Part shown: one piece after another, positions 9,301-16,994 of the stretch
Layout: the number at the start of each line of letters is the position of its first letter
Numbering within the stretch: the stretch's first letter is position 1
NCBI GenBank assembly: GCA_002314855.1
Contig: DCHQ01000033.1
Coordinates: 9,583 to 42,875, forward strand
Direction: 5' to 3'
Source of the DNA: Lachnospiraceae bacterium UBA1748
GTDB taxonomy: Bacteria; Bacillota; Clostridia; Lachnospirales; Lachnospiraceae
DNA: 33,293 bases
Notes under the pieces: model-generated
The model's input: the letters and a program-made list of their open reading frames with translations, nothing else
Told to the model about the DNA's origin: nothing
The model's database searches: none
Program-made: the position numbers and the translations under genes

Positions 9301-10045
9301 CTCAGAGGACGAGCAGACTATATTTGCTGATTACTTATATTCTAAGAAAATGAAGGGTCAGATTCTTGAAGCCATTGATGTTATCAGTTTGGCAAGTTAT
9401 GTTGGCAATGTTCTTATCTCAGGTGACGCTGGGGCCAATGTTCTTGGACTTGCCAAGGCAATTATCAAGGAGATTCAGCTTATTGATAGCAACTTCAGTG
9501 CCAACAGAGTAGCTAAGATAAGTGGTATCAAGATGAATCAGAAGGATATACCAGGTATGCTTATGCAACTTGCCAACGGTGCTCTTATCATCGAGAAGGC
9601 CAGCAAGATGAGCAGAAGCACTCTTGAGAATCTTACAATGGCACTCGAGAATGCTACTGATGGTATTATAGTTATCCTTACTGATACCAAGATGGATATA
9701 GAGAAGATTATCAGAGAATACAGTGTAATTACTGGTTATTTCAATGCAAGAGTTGATATTATTCCTATGAGTGCCAATGCACTTGCAGAATATGCTAAGC
9801 GTTATGCATATCTTAAGGAGTACAAGATTGATGAGGAGACAGGAGTACTTGCACTTCATGAGAGAATCAGCGATCTTCAGATAGGTGAGCATCACGTTAC
9901 TCCTGCTGAAATAGAAGAAATCGTGGATGAAGCAATTGCTAAGTCTAAGAGACCTAGATTATCTACATTTATTGATATTTTGACATCAAAGAGATATGAT
10001 TATGAGGATATGATAATACTGAAGGAAAAAGATTTTAGAGCTTAA
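6377..10045 (+). CDS. Large TPR / acidic-repeat protein with a degenerate AAA+-like C-terminal domain
   Basis: This 1222-residue protein is not one I can name. Residues 1-200 look like TPR helices (FEEALDILFLAYDKNP, MGLATRCVETC). Then come Tyr/Glu-rich 13-residue repeats (about 287-315), a charged region, an Ala/Gly-rich hydrophobic stretch (about 584-655), three 13-residue repeats around YYDEDGNWVEY (718-756) and a very acidic Ser/Glu region to about 975. The last 240 residues resemble the AAA+ core of CbbX/SpoVK-type ATPases. However, the P-loop position reads GDAGAN followed by VL (1016-1023), lacking the Lys-Ser/Thr, and the Walker B position reads ALIIEKA (1069-1075), lacking Asp-Glu. 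It is therefore probably a non-hydrolysing pseudo-ATPase used as a scaffold. It has its own strong promoter, and glgB follows 39 bp downstream, so the two are likely co-expressed. Confidence 0.7.
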   Translation: MDKQEYKILSEEIMTLVANEQFLDAVEIADRIDWRKVRSFTMLQRISDLYKINRRFEEALDILFLAYDKNPNSKTIVYGICELYLDMGDLISALQYMSVYNKMAPKDVGGAILKYKVLELEEASYEDRVEQLEKICDMSYHAEWAYQLAYMYHRMGLATRCVETCDQLISWFGNGPFVIKAMELKMLHEKLTSYQQEIYNGRYAVEDDLRAYEGDEEVPGIDGEDDFHVKTIDMSKFNTINLQKVLAESMRDLMGEEYDTQSLSSTGSITQDIAKPMEQETSGQYYADEQYYGNNPVVAADEQYYGNDQAVAVDEPVYQEEQYYEKSYAEQPTMESNYARNENQSYVAPDETAYIPAEQSLYGSGETFFDDKTGDIVIDQVPLNMLNNLIPGVEFVATERTTAPINSASVNSAVDNKPVSKPDSFVGKYGSTDNRAPQNVAPTKLNRIENNNKIKAFDNQLSYESDGQISLVVPDRLPIEKQITGQMNIVDVLSEWENLKRRKELRQNEETKQSFMEKTGRIFADYEDSKSDTIIAQIEQNKRRLDRVLPDKNDKPFDATAALNKTYSGSIWDEVNKAIEEDNRQAARTLGAGTAAAGAAAGVAAGVVAGAAVAGVAAKGAEAGAVASSAIGAAGDVAGAAIDVAGEGAALVVNAVNDTVKAGVEPKKIITKEMQPEGLKLVDEGAATEETASAASNVNEEYASEDYEGEYYEGDEYGYYDEDGNWVEYTGYYDEDGNWVDYEGYYDEDGNWVEYVYEDDYPEDVDTELADANNEAADVAEVAEEKPAVSEASNTDEADSETASESESETEELENESESETDSEVSEENSDKKTSEEVADENLEENSEETLEEASEEALAEAEDAIESTEEAVEAISEEISDENTEEASADEDTLEETSEEEVTSEEALEDDSEETYSDEEYEDALYEGEYSENMNTAEINDLGDALEQAADQAFEETMDDINDEYAVSDEERDFSEDEQTIFADYLYSKKMKGQILEAIDVISLASYVGNVLISGDAGANVLGLAKAIIKEIQLIDSNFSANRVAKISGIKMNQKDIPGMLMQLANGALIIEKASKMSRSTLENLTMALENATDGIIVILTDTKMDIEKIIREYSVITGYFNARVDIIPMSANALAEYAKRYAYLKEYKIDEETGVLALHERISDLQIGEHHVTPAEIEEIVDEAIAKSKRPRLSTFIDILTSKRYDYEDMIILKEKDFRA
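7235..7325 (+). repeat. 39-bp tandem repeat inside the large TPR/AAA-like gene
   Basis: The words GCTGATGAACAGTACTATGG at 7235 and 7274 are spaced 39 bp apart, and a third, diverged start of the unit lies at 7310. The encoded 13-residue unit is roughly ADEQYYGN plus five variable residues. The period equals that of the second repeat block at 8528-8644 in the same gene. Confidence 0.85.
8528..8644 (+). repeat. Three 39-bp repeats encoding GYYDEDGNWVEY units
   Basis: Copies at 8528-8566, 8567-8605 and 8606-8644 each encode 13 residues, GYYDEDGNWV(E/D)Y plus one variable residue. The DNA copies differ at many third codon positions while the protein is almost constant, so selection appears to preserve the peptide. 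Confidence 0.95.
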
Positions 10046-10084
10046 AGTTAAAAATATAAACTGGTTTTAGGAAGGGTTACAATT

Positions 10085-11998
10085 ATGGCAGAAAGCAAGA
10101 AAAAAGAAACAGTCTTTATATCTAATGATGATCAGTACCTATTTGGTATGGGACTTCATTATGATATTTACAAGAAGCTTGGTGCACATCCTTGCACCAA
10201 GGGCGGCAAGAAGGGTACCTTCTTTGCAGTATGGGCACCTAATGCTCAGACAGTAAGTGTTGTTGGTGATTTCAATGGTTGGAATCCTGATGCTAATCCT
10301 ATGGAAAAACTGGGAGAAGGTGGTATTTACCAGTTATTTATTCCAAAGGTTACAGTCGGTGATTTGTATAAGTACTATATCCTGACACCGTCTGGAGAAG
10401 GTATATATAAGGCCGATCCATATGCCAACTATGCTGAGCTACGTCCAGGTACAGCTTCTAAGGTTTATGATATCGGTAAGATAAAGTGGACAGATGATAA
10501 GTGGCTTGAGGCTCGTAAAGCTAAGAATTACTATGCAGAGCCAGTGTCAGTTTATGAATGTCATATTGGTTCATGGATGAAGCATCCTGATGGAACAGAG
10601 GATGGATTCTATACATACAGACAGTTTGCTGACAGAATATGTGATTATTTAAAGGAAATGAAGTATACTCATGTGGAACTCATGGGTATTGCAGAGCATC
10701 CTTTTGATGGTTCGTGGGGATATCAGGTTACTGGATATTTTGCTCCAACATCTCGATATGGTGAACCAGCGGATTTTGCTTATTTAGTTAACAAGCTTCA
10801 CTCTATGGGTGTAGGAGTTATCCTTGACTGGGTACCAGCTCATTTCCCAAGAGACGCCTTCGGTCTTGCAGAGTTCGATGGTACTTGTCTTTATGAACAT
10901 CCTGACAAGAGACTGGGCGAGCATCCAGACTGGGGTACAAAGATTTTCAATTATAGCAAGAATGAAGTTAAGAACTTCCTTATTGCCAATGCTTTATACT
11001 GGATTAGAGAGTTCCATATCGATGCTCTTAGAGTAGATGCGGTAGCTTCTATGCTCTATCTTGATTATGGTAAGAAGGACGGAGAGTGGGTTGCCAATAA
11101 GTATGGCGGCAATGAGAACCTTGACGCAATCGAGTTCTTCAAACATCTTAACTCCATTATCCGTGGTCTTAACATCGGTGCCATGACCATTGCTGAAGAG
11201 TCTACAGCTTGGCCTAAGGTTACAGCAAGACCTGAAGATGGTGGTCTTGGATTTACATTCAAATGGAATATGGGATGGATGCATGATTTCTGCGATTACA
11301 TGAAACTTGATCCATTCTTTAGAAAGAGCAATCATAACAAGATGACATTTGCCATGAGTTATAATAGCTCAGAGAAATATATTATGCCTCTTTCTCATGA
11401 TGAGGTTGTTCATCTTAAGTGTTCTATGGTTAACAAGATGCCTGGCTATCAGGTAGATAAGTATGCCAACCTTCGAGTAGGCTATACATTTATGTTCGGA
11501 CACGCTGGAAAGAAGCTTCTCTTTATGGGTCAGGAATTTGCTCAGGAGAGAGAGTGGAGCGAGAAGAGAGAGCTTGACTGGTTCCTTCTTGGCAATGACC
11601 TTAACAGAGGTATGAAGGACTATGTAGGAGAACTCCTTAAGTTATATCGTACTAATCCATGTTTATACGAACTTGATGATAGCTGGGATGGATTTGAGTG
11701 GATTAATGCTGATGATGCTGACAGAAGTACTTACAGCTTCATCCGTAAGTCCAAGGATGGCAAGAACAATATGTTGTTTGTTCTCAACATGACTCCTATG
11801 GCCAGAGATGATTATTATGTAGGTGTTCCTAAGGATGGCAAATATAAACTTGTGCTTAACTCAGACGAGACAAGATTTGCCGGTAATGGCGCAGTTCTTC
11901 CTAAGGAATGCAAGGCTATCGAGATGGAATGTGATAATAAGCCATACGCTATTAAGTTCAATTTACCTCCTTACGGAGCAGTTGTATACAAGTTTTAA
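10085..11998 (+). CDS. glgB: 1,4-alpha-glucan (glycogen) branching enzyme GlgB
   Basis: GlgB cuts alpha-1,4-glucan chains and rejoins them in alpha-1,6 linkage, making branched storage glycogen in the cytoplasm. The 637-residue protein starts with a CBM48-type domain (FAVWAPNAQTVSVVGDFNGW) and continues into a GH13 catalytic barrel. The nucleophile is Asp318 in DALRVDAVASM, the acid/base Glu371 in TIAEES and the third carboxylate Asp439 in PLSHDEVVH. The spacings of 53 and 121 residues equal those of E. coli GlgB (405, 458, 526). AGGAAGGG precedes the ATG. No other glycogen genes are in the window; the branching enzyme instead stands behind the large pseudo-AAA gene. A hairpin at 12008-12034 follows. 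Confidence 0.97.
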   Translation: MAESKKKETVFISNDDQYLFGMGLHYDIYKKLGAHPCTKGGKKGTFFAVWAPNAQTVSVVGDFNGWNPDANPMEKLGEGGIYQLFIPKVTVGDLYKYYILTPSGEGIYKADPYANYAELRPGTASKVYDIGKIKWTDDKWLEARKAKNYYAEPVSVYECHIGSWMKHPDGTEDGFYTYRQFADRICDYLKEMKYTHVELMGIAEHPFDGSWGYQVTGYFAPTSRYGEPADFAYLVNKLHSMGVGVILDWVPAHFPRDAFGLAEFDGTCLYEHPDKRLGEHPDWGTKIFNYSKNEVKNFLIANALYWIREFHIDALRVDAVASMLYLDYGKKDGEWVANKYGGNENLDAIEFFKHLNSIIRGLNIGAMTIAEESTAWPKVTARPEDGGLGFTFKWNMGWMHDFCDYMKLDPFFRKSNHNKMTFAMSYNSSEKYIMPLSHDEVVHLKCSMVNKMPGYQVDKYANLRVGYTFMFGHAGKKLLFMGQEFAQEREWSEKRELDWFLLGNDLNRGMKDYVGELLKLYRTNPCLYELDDSWDGFEWINADDADRSTYSFIRKSKDGKNNMLFVLNMTPMARDDYYVGVPKDGKYKLVLNSDETRFAGNGAVLPKECKAIEMECDNKPYAIKFNLPPYGAVVYKF

Positions 11999-12007
11999 TG
12001 CTAGTTA

Positions 12008-12034
12008 TAAGGCCGAGGGGTAACCTTGGCCTTA
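12008..12034 (+). terminator. Strong hairpin after glgB, poor T-run
   Basis: TAAGGCCGAGG pairs with CCTTGGCCTTA (one G-T pair) around GGTAA. Only an interrupted T stretch follows, so it may be a partial terminator or an mRNA-stabilising end. Some transcription probably continues into the lipoprotein gene. Confidence 0.5.
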
Positions 12035-12072
12035 CATATATTTTGGGGGATTACTAGAAAGGAAGACGGAAT

Positions 12073-13134
12073 ATGAAGAAAAAAATAGTAACGGCACTTG
12101 TAATATGTACAATGCTTATGACCACCGCCTGTAGTTTTGGCGACAAGGTCAGTGAAGCAGAGCTTAGAGAACAGATTCGATCTGAGTTATATGATGAAGT
12201 AAGATCGGAAGTAGAATTAGAGATTCGTCATTCTCTCGAGTCGGAAATTGAGAAAAGAGCCAAGGAATTGATTGCTGAAGGTTATACTGGTGAGGATGAA
12301 ATTGACGATTCTGTTGATGATTCTGAAGTAACAACACCAGATATAACAGTTGATGTTATTGACCCTGTTGTGGAGGCCAATGATAATAAGGCTGAGATAG
12401 AAGAGCTTATGGTACAGGCAAGCAACCTTTATTCCGAAGCTAATTCTCAGGTAAAGACAGCTAATATCAATACAATAGATGAGCAGATTCTTGAGCTTAA
12501 CACCTATGATTTTTCTAATAAGAAAATCACTTTCCTTGGTGACTCTATTACTTACGGTGTAGGTTCAGATACTGTTGTTGAGGGACAGAGAAAGAGTTAT
12601 GTTTTCTTCCTTCAGGAAGTTCTTGGTTGCGAAGTTAAGAGCTACTGTGTACCAGGTGGTTGTATAGGTCGATACAGCGACTTTATTGTACCTAGTTATA
12701 TATCATTTATTCCTGATGATACTGATATTTTAGTGGTTATGGCAGGATTCAATGATTTCTCTAATTTCAACGATAATTATTCTGAGGATTCTACGGCTGA
12801 AGGTAGTTTCAAGGGAGAAGTTAATTACTTTATGAGTATGCTTAGAAATCAGATGCCTGATAAGCCAATCTATTTTGTAACCATTTATCCTAATGTATGT
12901 GAAGATGGTAACGATAGTGTACCTCTCGTGAAGTTCATGAATTACATCAAGGAAGCAGCAGATAATTATGATATAAGAATTATTGATCTTTATGGTGAAG
13001 GCTTTATGGATAATCATGATGATACATCTCAGTTAGCTTACTTCTACGATGTCATTCATCCTAACGAGAATGGTTATATGTTACTTGGTCATCATATAGC
13101 AGCTCATCTTGTTCAGGATCAGTGGAGTTATTAA
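12073..13134 (+). CDS. SGNH/GDSL-hydrolase lipoprotein
   Basis: The 353-residue protein begins with a signal peptide (KKK, hydrophobic core, then LMTTAC) whose Cys20 is a plausible lipidation site; the lipobox is not ideal because -3 is Thr. Residues 25-70 are a charged, heptad-like helical segment, probably a coiled-coil stalk outside the membrane. The C-terminal SGNH domain has GDSITYG with Ser158, a glycine block (PGGCIG), AGFND with Asn227 and DVIHP with Asp326 and His329, so all four blocks are present. Such enzymes are esterases, often removing acetyl or other acyl groups from polysaccharides; the substrate here is unknown. AAAGGAAG precedes the ATG. A perfect terminator follows. Confidence 0.85.
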   Translation: MKKKIVTALVICTMLMTTACSFGDKVSEAELREQIRSELYDEVRSEVELEIRHSLESEIEKRAKELIAEGYTGEDEIDDSVDDSEVTTPDITVDVIDPVVEANDNKAEIEELMVQASNLYSEANSQVKTANINTIDEQILELNTYDFSNKKITFLGDSITYGVGSDTVVEGQRKSYVFFLQEVLGCEVKSYCVPGGCIGRYSDFIVPSYISFIPDDTDILVVMAGFNDFSNFNDNYSEDSTAEGSFKGEVNYFMSMLRNQMPDKPIYFVTIYPNVCEDGNDSVPLVKFMNYIKEAADNYDIRIIDLYGEGFMDNHDDTSQLAYFYDVIHPNENGYMLLGHHIAAHLVQDQWSY

Positions 13135-13147
13135 TATTAATGTAATT

Positions 13148-13182
13148 AAGTCCTTCGGATTAATTCTCCGAAGGACTTTTTT
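13148..13182 (+). terminator. Rho-independent terminator after the SGNH lipoprotein gene
   Basis: AAGTCCTTCGGA pairs perfectly with TCCGAAGGACTT (12 bp) around a 7-base loop, with six T at the end of the stem. It separates the glgB/lipoprotein unit from the hprK operon. Confidence 0.95.
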
Positions 13183-13262
13183 ATATATAATAAATAGGCT
13201 ATAATATTAATATCTATGGCCTATAAAGGTTTATTTTCATTTATTGGATATTGGAGGGTACT

Positions 13263-14201
13263 ATGGCAAGCATAAGTTTACAGCGTCTTATTGACAAGAT
13301 GAAACTGACAAATCTTACTCCTGAGATTGATATCAGTAAGATTAAGATTAATCAGCCAGATATTAATAGACCAGCGCTTCAGATGGCTGGATATTTCGAG
13401 CATTACGAAGCTACACGTCTTCAGATTATTGGTTTTGTTGAATATACATATATGGAGGCTCTTTCTGATGAAAGAAAGGTTGAGATATACAATCAGCTTC
13501 TCAATCATCCTACTCCAGGTATTGTTTTTTGTAGAGATCTTGTTCCTGATCCAATATTTATGGAAGCGGCCAAGAAATATGGAGTACCTATTCTTACAAC
13601 AAACAAGGGTACATCAGTTTTCATGGCAGAGGTTATCAGATGGCTTAACGTGAAGCTTGCTCCATGTATCACAGTTCATGGTGTACTTGTTGATATTTAT
13701 GGTGAAGGTGTACTTATTACAGGCGAGTCAGGAATCGGTAAATCAGAGGCAGCTCTTGAGCTTATTAAGCGTGGTCATCGTTTAGTAACTGATGATGTAG
13801 TTGAAATAAGACGAGTATCTGAGGAAACACTTATTGGTAAGGCTCCAGCAGTAACAAAGCACTTTATCGAGCTTAGAGGTATTGGTATTGTTGATGTTAA
13901 GACATTATTTGGTGTATCTTCAGTTAAGGAAGATCAGGCCATTGATTTAGTTATCAAGCTTGAGGAGTGGTCTAAGGATAAGGAATATGATCGTCTTGGA
14001 CTTGAAGAGGAATACATAGAATATCTTGGCAATAAGGTAGTATGTCATTCTATTCCTATTAGACCTGGTCGTAACCTTGCTATTATTTGTGAGTCTGCAG
14101 CAGTTAACCACAGACAGAAGAAGATGGGTTATAACGCGGCTCAGGAATTATACAAGAGATTCCAGGAGAATATCAAGGGCGCTAATAGCGACGACGAATA
14201 A
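13263..14201 (+). CDS. hprK: HPr kinase/phosphorylase HprK
   Basis: HprK phosphorylates, and dephosphorylates, Ser46 of the phosphocarrier HPr and so controls catabolite repression in Firmicutes. I place the start at ATG 13263: the upstream in-frame TTG (13251) overlaps the GGAGGG ribosome site itself. This gives 312 residues, the normal length. His139 lies in TVHGV, the P-loop GESGIGKS is at 154-161, VTDD at 175-178 and the family signature ELRGIGIVDVKTLFG at 203-217. It heads an operon with glcK, murB, rapZ and whiA (gaps of 22 and 21 bp, then 1-bp overlaps). A TATAAT at 13200-13205 may be its -10 box, but no good -35 is seen. Confidence 0.97.
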   Translation: MASISLQRLIDKMKLTNLTPEIDISKIKINQPDINRPALQMAGYFEHYEATRLQIIGFVEYTYMEALSDERKVEIYNQLLNHPTPGIVFCRDLVPDPIFMEAAKKYGVPILTTNKGTSVFMAEVIRWLNVKLAPCITVHGVLVDIYGEGVLITGESGIGKSEAALELIKRGHRLVTDDVVEIRRVSEETLIGKAPAVTKHFIELRGIGIVDVKTLFGVSSVKEDQAIDLVIKLEEWSKDKEYDRLGLEEEYIEYLGNKVVCHSIPIRPGRNLAIICESAAVNHRQKKMGYNAAQELYKRFQENIKGANSDDE

Positions 14202-14223
14202 TCAGGTAAAGGAAGTAATATAT

Positions 14224-15159
14224 ATGAAAAAGATTTTTGGTGTTGATTTAGGCGGAACAACAGTTAAGATGGGTCTCTTTGACGAGAACGGAGAAGTAAT
14301 CGAAAAGTGGGAGATTATTACTAGAAAGGAAGAGGGTGGCAAGCTTATTCTTCCTGATATAGCAGGTTCTATCAAGAGCAAAATGGCTGAGAAGTCTATT
14401 GCCAAGGAGGATGTAATCGGTGTAGGTATCGGTGTTCCTGGTCCTGTTGATGGTAAGGGTGTTGTGTATAAGTGTGTTAACCTTGGATGGGGAGTATTCT
14501 CTGTTAAGGATACACTTTCTGAGCTTTTAGATGGTATCCGCGTTGAAGCAGGTAATGATGCTAATGTTGCAGCACTTGGCGAGATGTGGAAGGGCGGCGG
14601 ACAGGGCCATAGTAATATGGTTGCTGTTACTCTTGGTACAGGCGTTGGTGGTGGTATTATCATCGATGGCAAGATTCTTACTGGCTGCACAGGAGCTGGT
14701 GGTGAGATAGGACATATTCATGTTCGCGATGGTGAAACAGATAGCTGTGGCTGCGGTAATAAGGGTTGTCTTGAACAGTATGCATCAGCTACAGGTGTTA
14801 ACCGTCTTACAAGAAGAAGACTGGCCAAGGATAATAAGCCAAGTAGTCTTCGTGGCAAGGATATCAATGCCAAGGTTGTATGGGATGCAGTTAAGGAAGG
14901 CGACGAGCTTGCAATAGAGGTTGCTGAGGAATTCGGTGAGTATCTTGGTAAGGGACTTGCAAGCGTTGCAGGTGTTGTTAATCCAGAAGTATTTGTAATA
15001 GGCGGAGGAGTATCCAAGGCAGGAGATATTCTCATTAAGTATATGAAGCCTCATTATGAGAGCAATGTATTCCATGGATCTCGTGATTGTAAGTTTGCTC
15101 TTGCAACACTTGGTAATGATGCAGGTATATTTGGAGCAGCCAAGCTGGTAATTGAATAA
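14224..15159 (+). CDS. glcK: ROK-family glucokinase
   Basis: The enzyme phosphorylates glucose to glucose 6-phosphate with ATP. The start is ATG 14224, preceded by AAAGGAAG; a longer reading from 14077 would overlap hprK by 125 bp and adds no conserved sequence. The 311-residue product has the phosphate-binding DLGGTT (8-13), catalytic Asp112 in GNDAN, the ROK motif with His164 and the zinc-binding CGCGNKGC (175-182). This is the glucokinase branch of the ROK family and not the repressor branch, because there is no N-terminal helix-turn-helix. Its place behind hprK joins glucose activation with the switch for catabolite repression. Confidence 0.94.
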   Translation: MKKIFGVDLGGTTVKMGLFDENGEVIEKWEIITRKEEGGKLILPDIAGSIKSKMAEKSIAKEDVIGVGIGVPGPVDGKGVVYKCVNLGWGVFSVKDTLSELLDGIRVEAGNDANVAALGEMWKGGGQGHSNMVAVTLGTGVGGGIIIDGKILTGCTGAGGEIGHIHVRDGETDSCGCGNKGCLEQYASATGVNRLTRRRLAKDNKPSSLRGKDINAKVVWDAVKEGDELAIEVAEEFGEYLGKGLASVAGVVNPEVFVIGGGVSKAGDILIKYMKPHYESNVFHGSRDCKFALATLGNDAGIFGAAKLVIE

Positions 15160-15180
15160 GCTTTTGAATAGGTTATATCT

Positions 15181-16134
15181 ATGTACAATAAATTAGTTAC
15201 TTTATTTGGTTCAGATAATGTTTTAAAGAATGAACCAATGGCTAAGCATACAAGCCTTAGAATAGGTGGTCCAGCTAAATATTTTATAACTGTTAATACT
15301 GAGGGTCAGCTTTTGCTGGCCCTTGGAGCATTGGACCGAGAAGGTATTCCATATTTTATTCTTGGTAATGGAAGCAATATTTTGGTTGGAGACAAAGGCT
15401 TTAATGGAGCTGTTATTCATCTTGATGGTGACTTCAAGAATATGAAATGTGTATTATCTGAGGATCAGGAAGTTTTTGATGATGAAGCGGTAGATACTGC
15501 TGTAATAAGTGCAGGTGCTGGAGCAATGCTTTCTCAGATAGCGAATATTGCCTTGGAAAATAGCCTTACTGGAATGGAGTTTGCTGCAGGAATCCCAGGA
15601 ACCCTGGGTGGTGCAATACTTATGAATGCTGGTGCTTACAATGGTGAAATGAAAAATATAGTAGTAAGCGTCAGAATTCTTGAGAAGGATAATAGTGGTA
15701 AGTACCAGATTAATGAGTACAGTAACAGTAATATGAAGTTTGGCTATAGAACAAGTATACTTAAAAGTATTAATGGTATTGTATTATCAGCATCTCTTAA
15801 GCTTATTAAGCATGATTATGAGATGATTAAGTCCACAATGAATGATTTTCTTGAGCAGCGTAGAGAAAAGCAGCCACTTGAATATCCTTCAGCGGGCTCT
15901 ACATTTAAAAGACCACTCGGACATTTTGCCGGAAAGCTTATTTCAGAGGCTGGTCTTAAAGGTTACCGGGTAGGTGATGCCATGGTTAGTGAAAAGCATG
16001 CAGGCTTTTGCATTAATGTGGGTAATGCATCGGCAGCCGATTTCAAAGAATTGATGAATCAGGTAGCTCATAAGGTTTTTTTATCATCAGGAATAACCTT
16101 AGAGCCTGAGGTTATATTTATAGGGGACTTCTAA
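15181..16134 (+). CDS. murB: UDP-N-acetylenolpyruvoylglucosamine reductase MurB
   Basis: MurB reduces UDP-GlcNAc-enolpyruvate to UDP-MurNAc with NADPH and FAD, the second committed step of peptidoglycan precursor synthesis. The 317-residue protein has the FAD-binding TSLRIGGPAKYF region, GNGSNILVGD (62-71), GIPGTLGGAILMNAGAYNGE (137-156), Arg190 in FGYRTS, the proton-donating Ser240 in PSAGSTFKRP and Glu310 near the C-terminus. It corresponds to the type II MurB common in Firmicutes. The ribosome site before the ATG is weak. Its last base overlaps the first base of rapZ (TAATG), so translation is probably coupled. Confidence 0.96.
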   Translation: MYNKLVTLFGSDNVLKNEPMAKHTSLRIGGPAKYFITVNTEGQLLLALGALDREGIPYFILGNGSNILVGDKGFNGAVIHLDGDFKNMKCVLSEDQEVFDDEAVDTAVISAGAGAMLSQIANIALENSLTGMEFAAGIPGTLGGAILMNAGAYNGEMKNIVVSVRILEKDNSGKYQINEYSNSNMKFGYRTSILKSINGIVLSASLKLIKHDYEMIKSTMNDFLEQRREKQPLEYPSAGSTFKRPLGHFAGKLISEAGLKGYRVGDAMVSEKHAGFCINVGNASAADFKELMNQVAHKVFLSSGITLEPEVIFIGDF

Positions 16135-16994
16135 TGCGATTTGTTGTTGTGACTGGTATGAGCGGTGGGGGCAAAAGAACAGCCATGAAAATGCTGGAAG
16201 ACGCAGGCTACTACTGTGTTGATAATTTACCTATTCCACTTATTGATAAATTTGTAGAATTACTTGCCACACCTAATAGTGAGGTTACTAAGGTTGCGCT
16301 AGGTCTTGATGTTAGATCCGATCAGAATTTTGCCGATGCTGAGAAGATACTCGATAATCTTGTGGCTAATGGATATGAGATAGAGATATTATTCCTTGAT
16401 GCTTCTGATCAGGTTCTTATTAAGAGATATAAGGAATCGAGACGTATGCATCCACTTGCCAGCAATGGTTCAGTTGAGGAAGGCATAAAAAAAGAGCGTA
16501 AAATATTAAAAAATATTAAGAAAAAGTCCAACTATGTTTTTGATACCTCTAACCTTCTTACCAGAGTTTTGAAGGAAGAGATGGATAAGATATTTGTGAA
16601 CGGAGAAGAGTACAACTCGTTAATGCTTCGAGTTCTTTCCTTCGGCTTCAAATATGGTATACCTGTTGATGCTGATATTGTCTTTGATGTAAGATTTTTG
16701 CCCAACCCGTTCTACATCGATGATTTAAAGCATCACACAGGTAATGAACAGTGCGTCCGTGATTATGTTATGGGCTTTGAAGAAGCCCATGAATTTAGGG
16801 ACAAGCTGGTTGATATGGTGCAGTTCCTAATACCTAACTATGTCAAAGAAGGTAAACACCAGCTTGTAATAGCTATAGGCTGTACAGGTGGAAAACACAG
16901 ATCTGTAACTCTTGCCAATGAACTTTATGAATCCATAAAGGACAAGGGTAATTATGGTGTTACTATTTCACACAGAGATGTGGAGATTAAATAA
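16134..16994 (+). CDS. rapZ: RNase adapter / nucleotide-binding protein RapZ (YvcJ)
   Basis: RapZ-family proteins bind nucleotides. In E. coli RapZ directs RNase E to a small RNA that controls GlcN-6-P synthase, while in Bacillus YvcJ affects competence and its target is unclear. The 286-residue protein has the P-loop GMSGGGKR (8-15), VDNLP (34-38), and the C-terminal GCTGGKHRSV and HRD motifs that define the family. It overlaps murB and whiA by one base on each side. In many Firmicutes a yvcK gene lies between rapZ and whiA; here it is absent. Confidence 0.96.
   Translation: MRFVVVTGMSGGGKRTAMKMLEDAGYYCVDNLPIPLIDKFVELLATPNSEVTKVALGLDVRSDQNFADAEKILDNLVANGYEIEILFLDASDQVLIKRYKESRRMHPLASNGSVEEGIKKERKILKNIKKKSNYVFDTSNLLTRVLKEEMDKIFVNGEEYNSLMLRVLSFGFKYGIPVDADIVFDVRFLPNPFYIDDLKHHTGNEQCVRDYVMGFEEAHEFRDKLVDMVQFLIPNYVKEGKHQLVIAIGCTGGKHRSVTLANELYESIKDKGNYGVTISHRDVEIK

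Noticed and set aside
9419..9895. 158-residue open frame on the - strand opposite the AAA-like domain
   Set aside because: It is fully contained in a better-supported gene and shows no domain or ribosome site.
13251..13262. TTG start for hprK four codons upstream
   Set aside because: The TTG overlaps the GGAGGG ribosome site that serves ATG 13263, and the ATG gives the usual family length.
14077..14223. Upstream extension of the glucokinase reading frame
   Set aside because: It lies inside hprK, has no ribosome site or conserved residues, and the ROK motif starts right after ATG 14224, which has AAAGGAAG before it.
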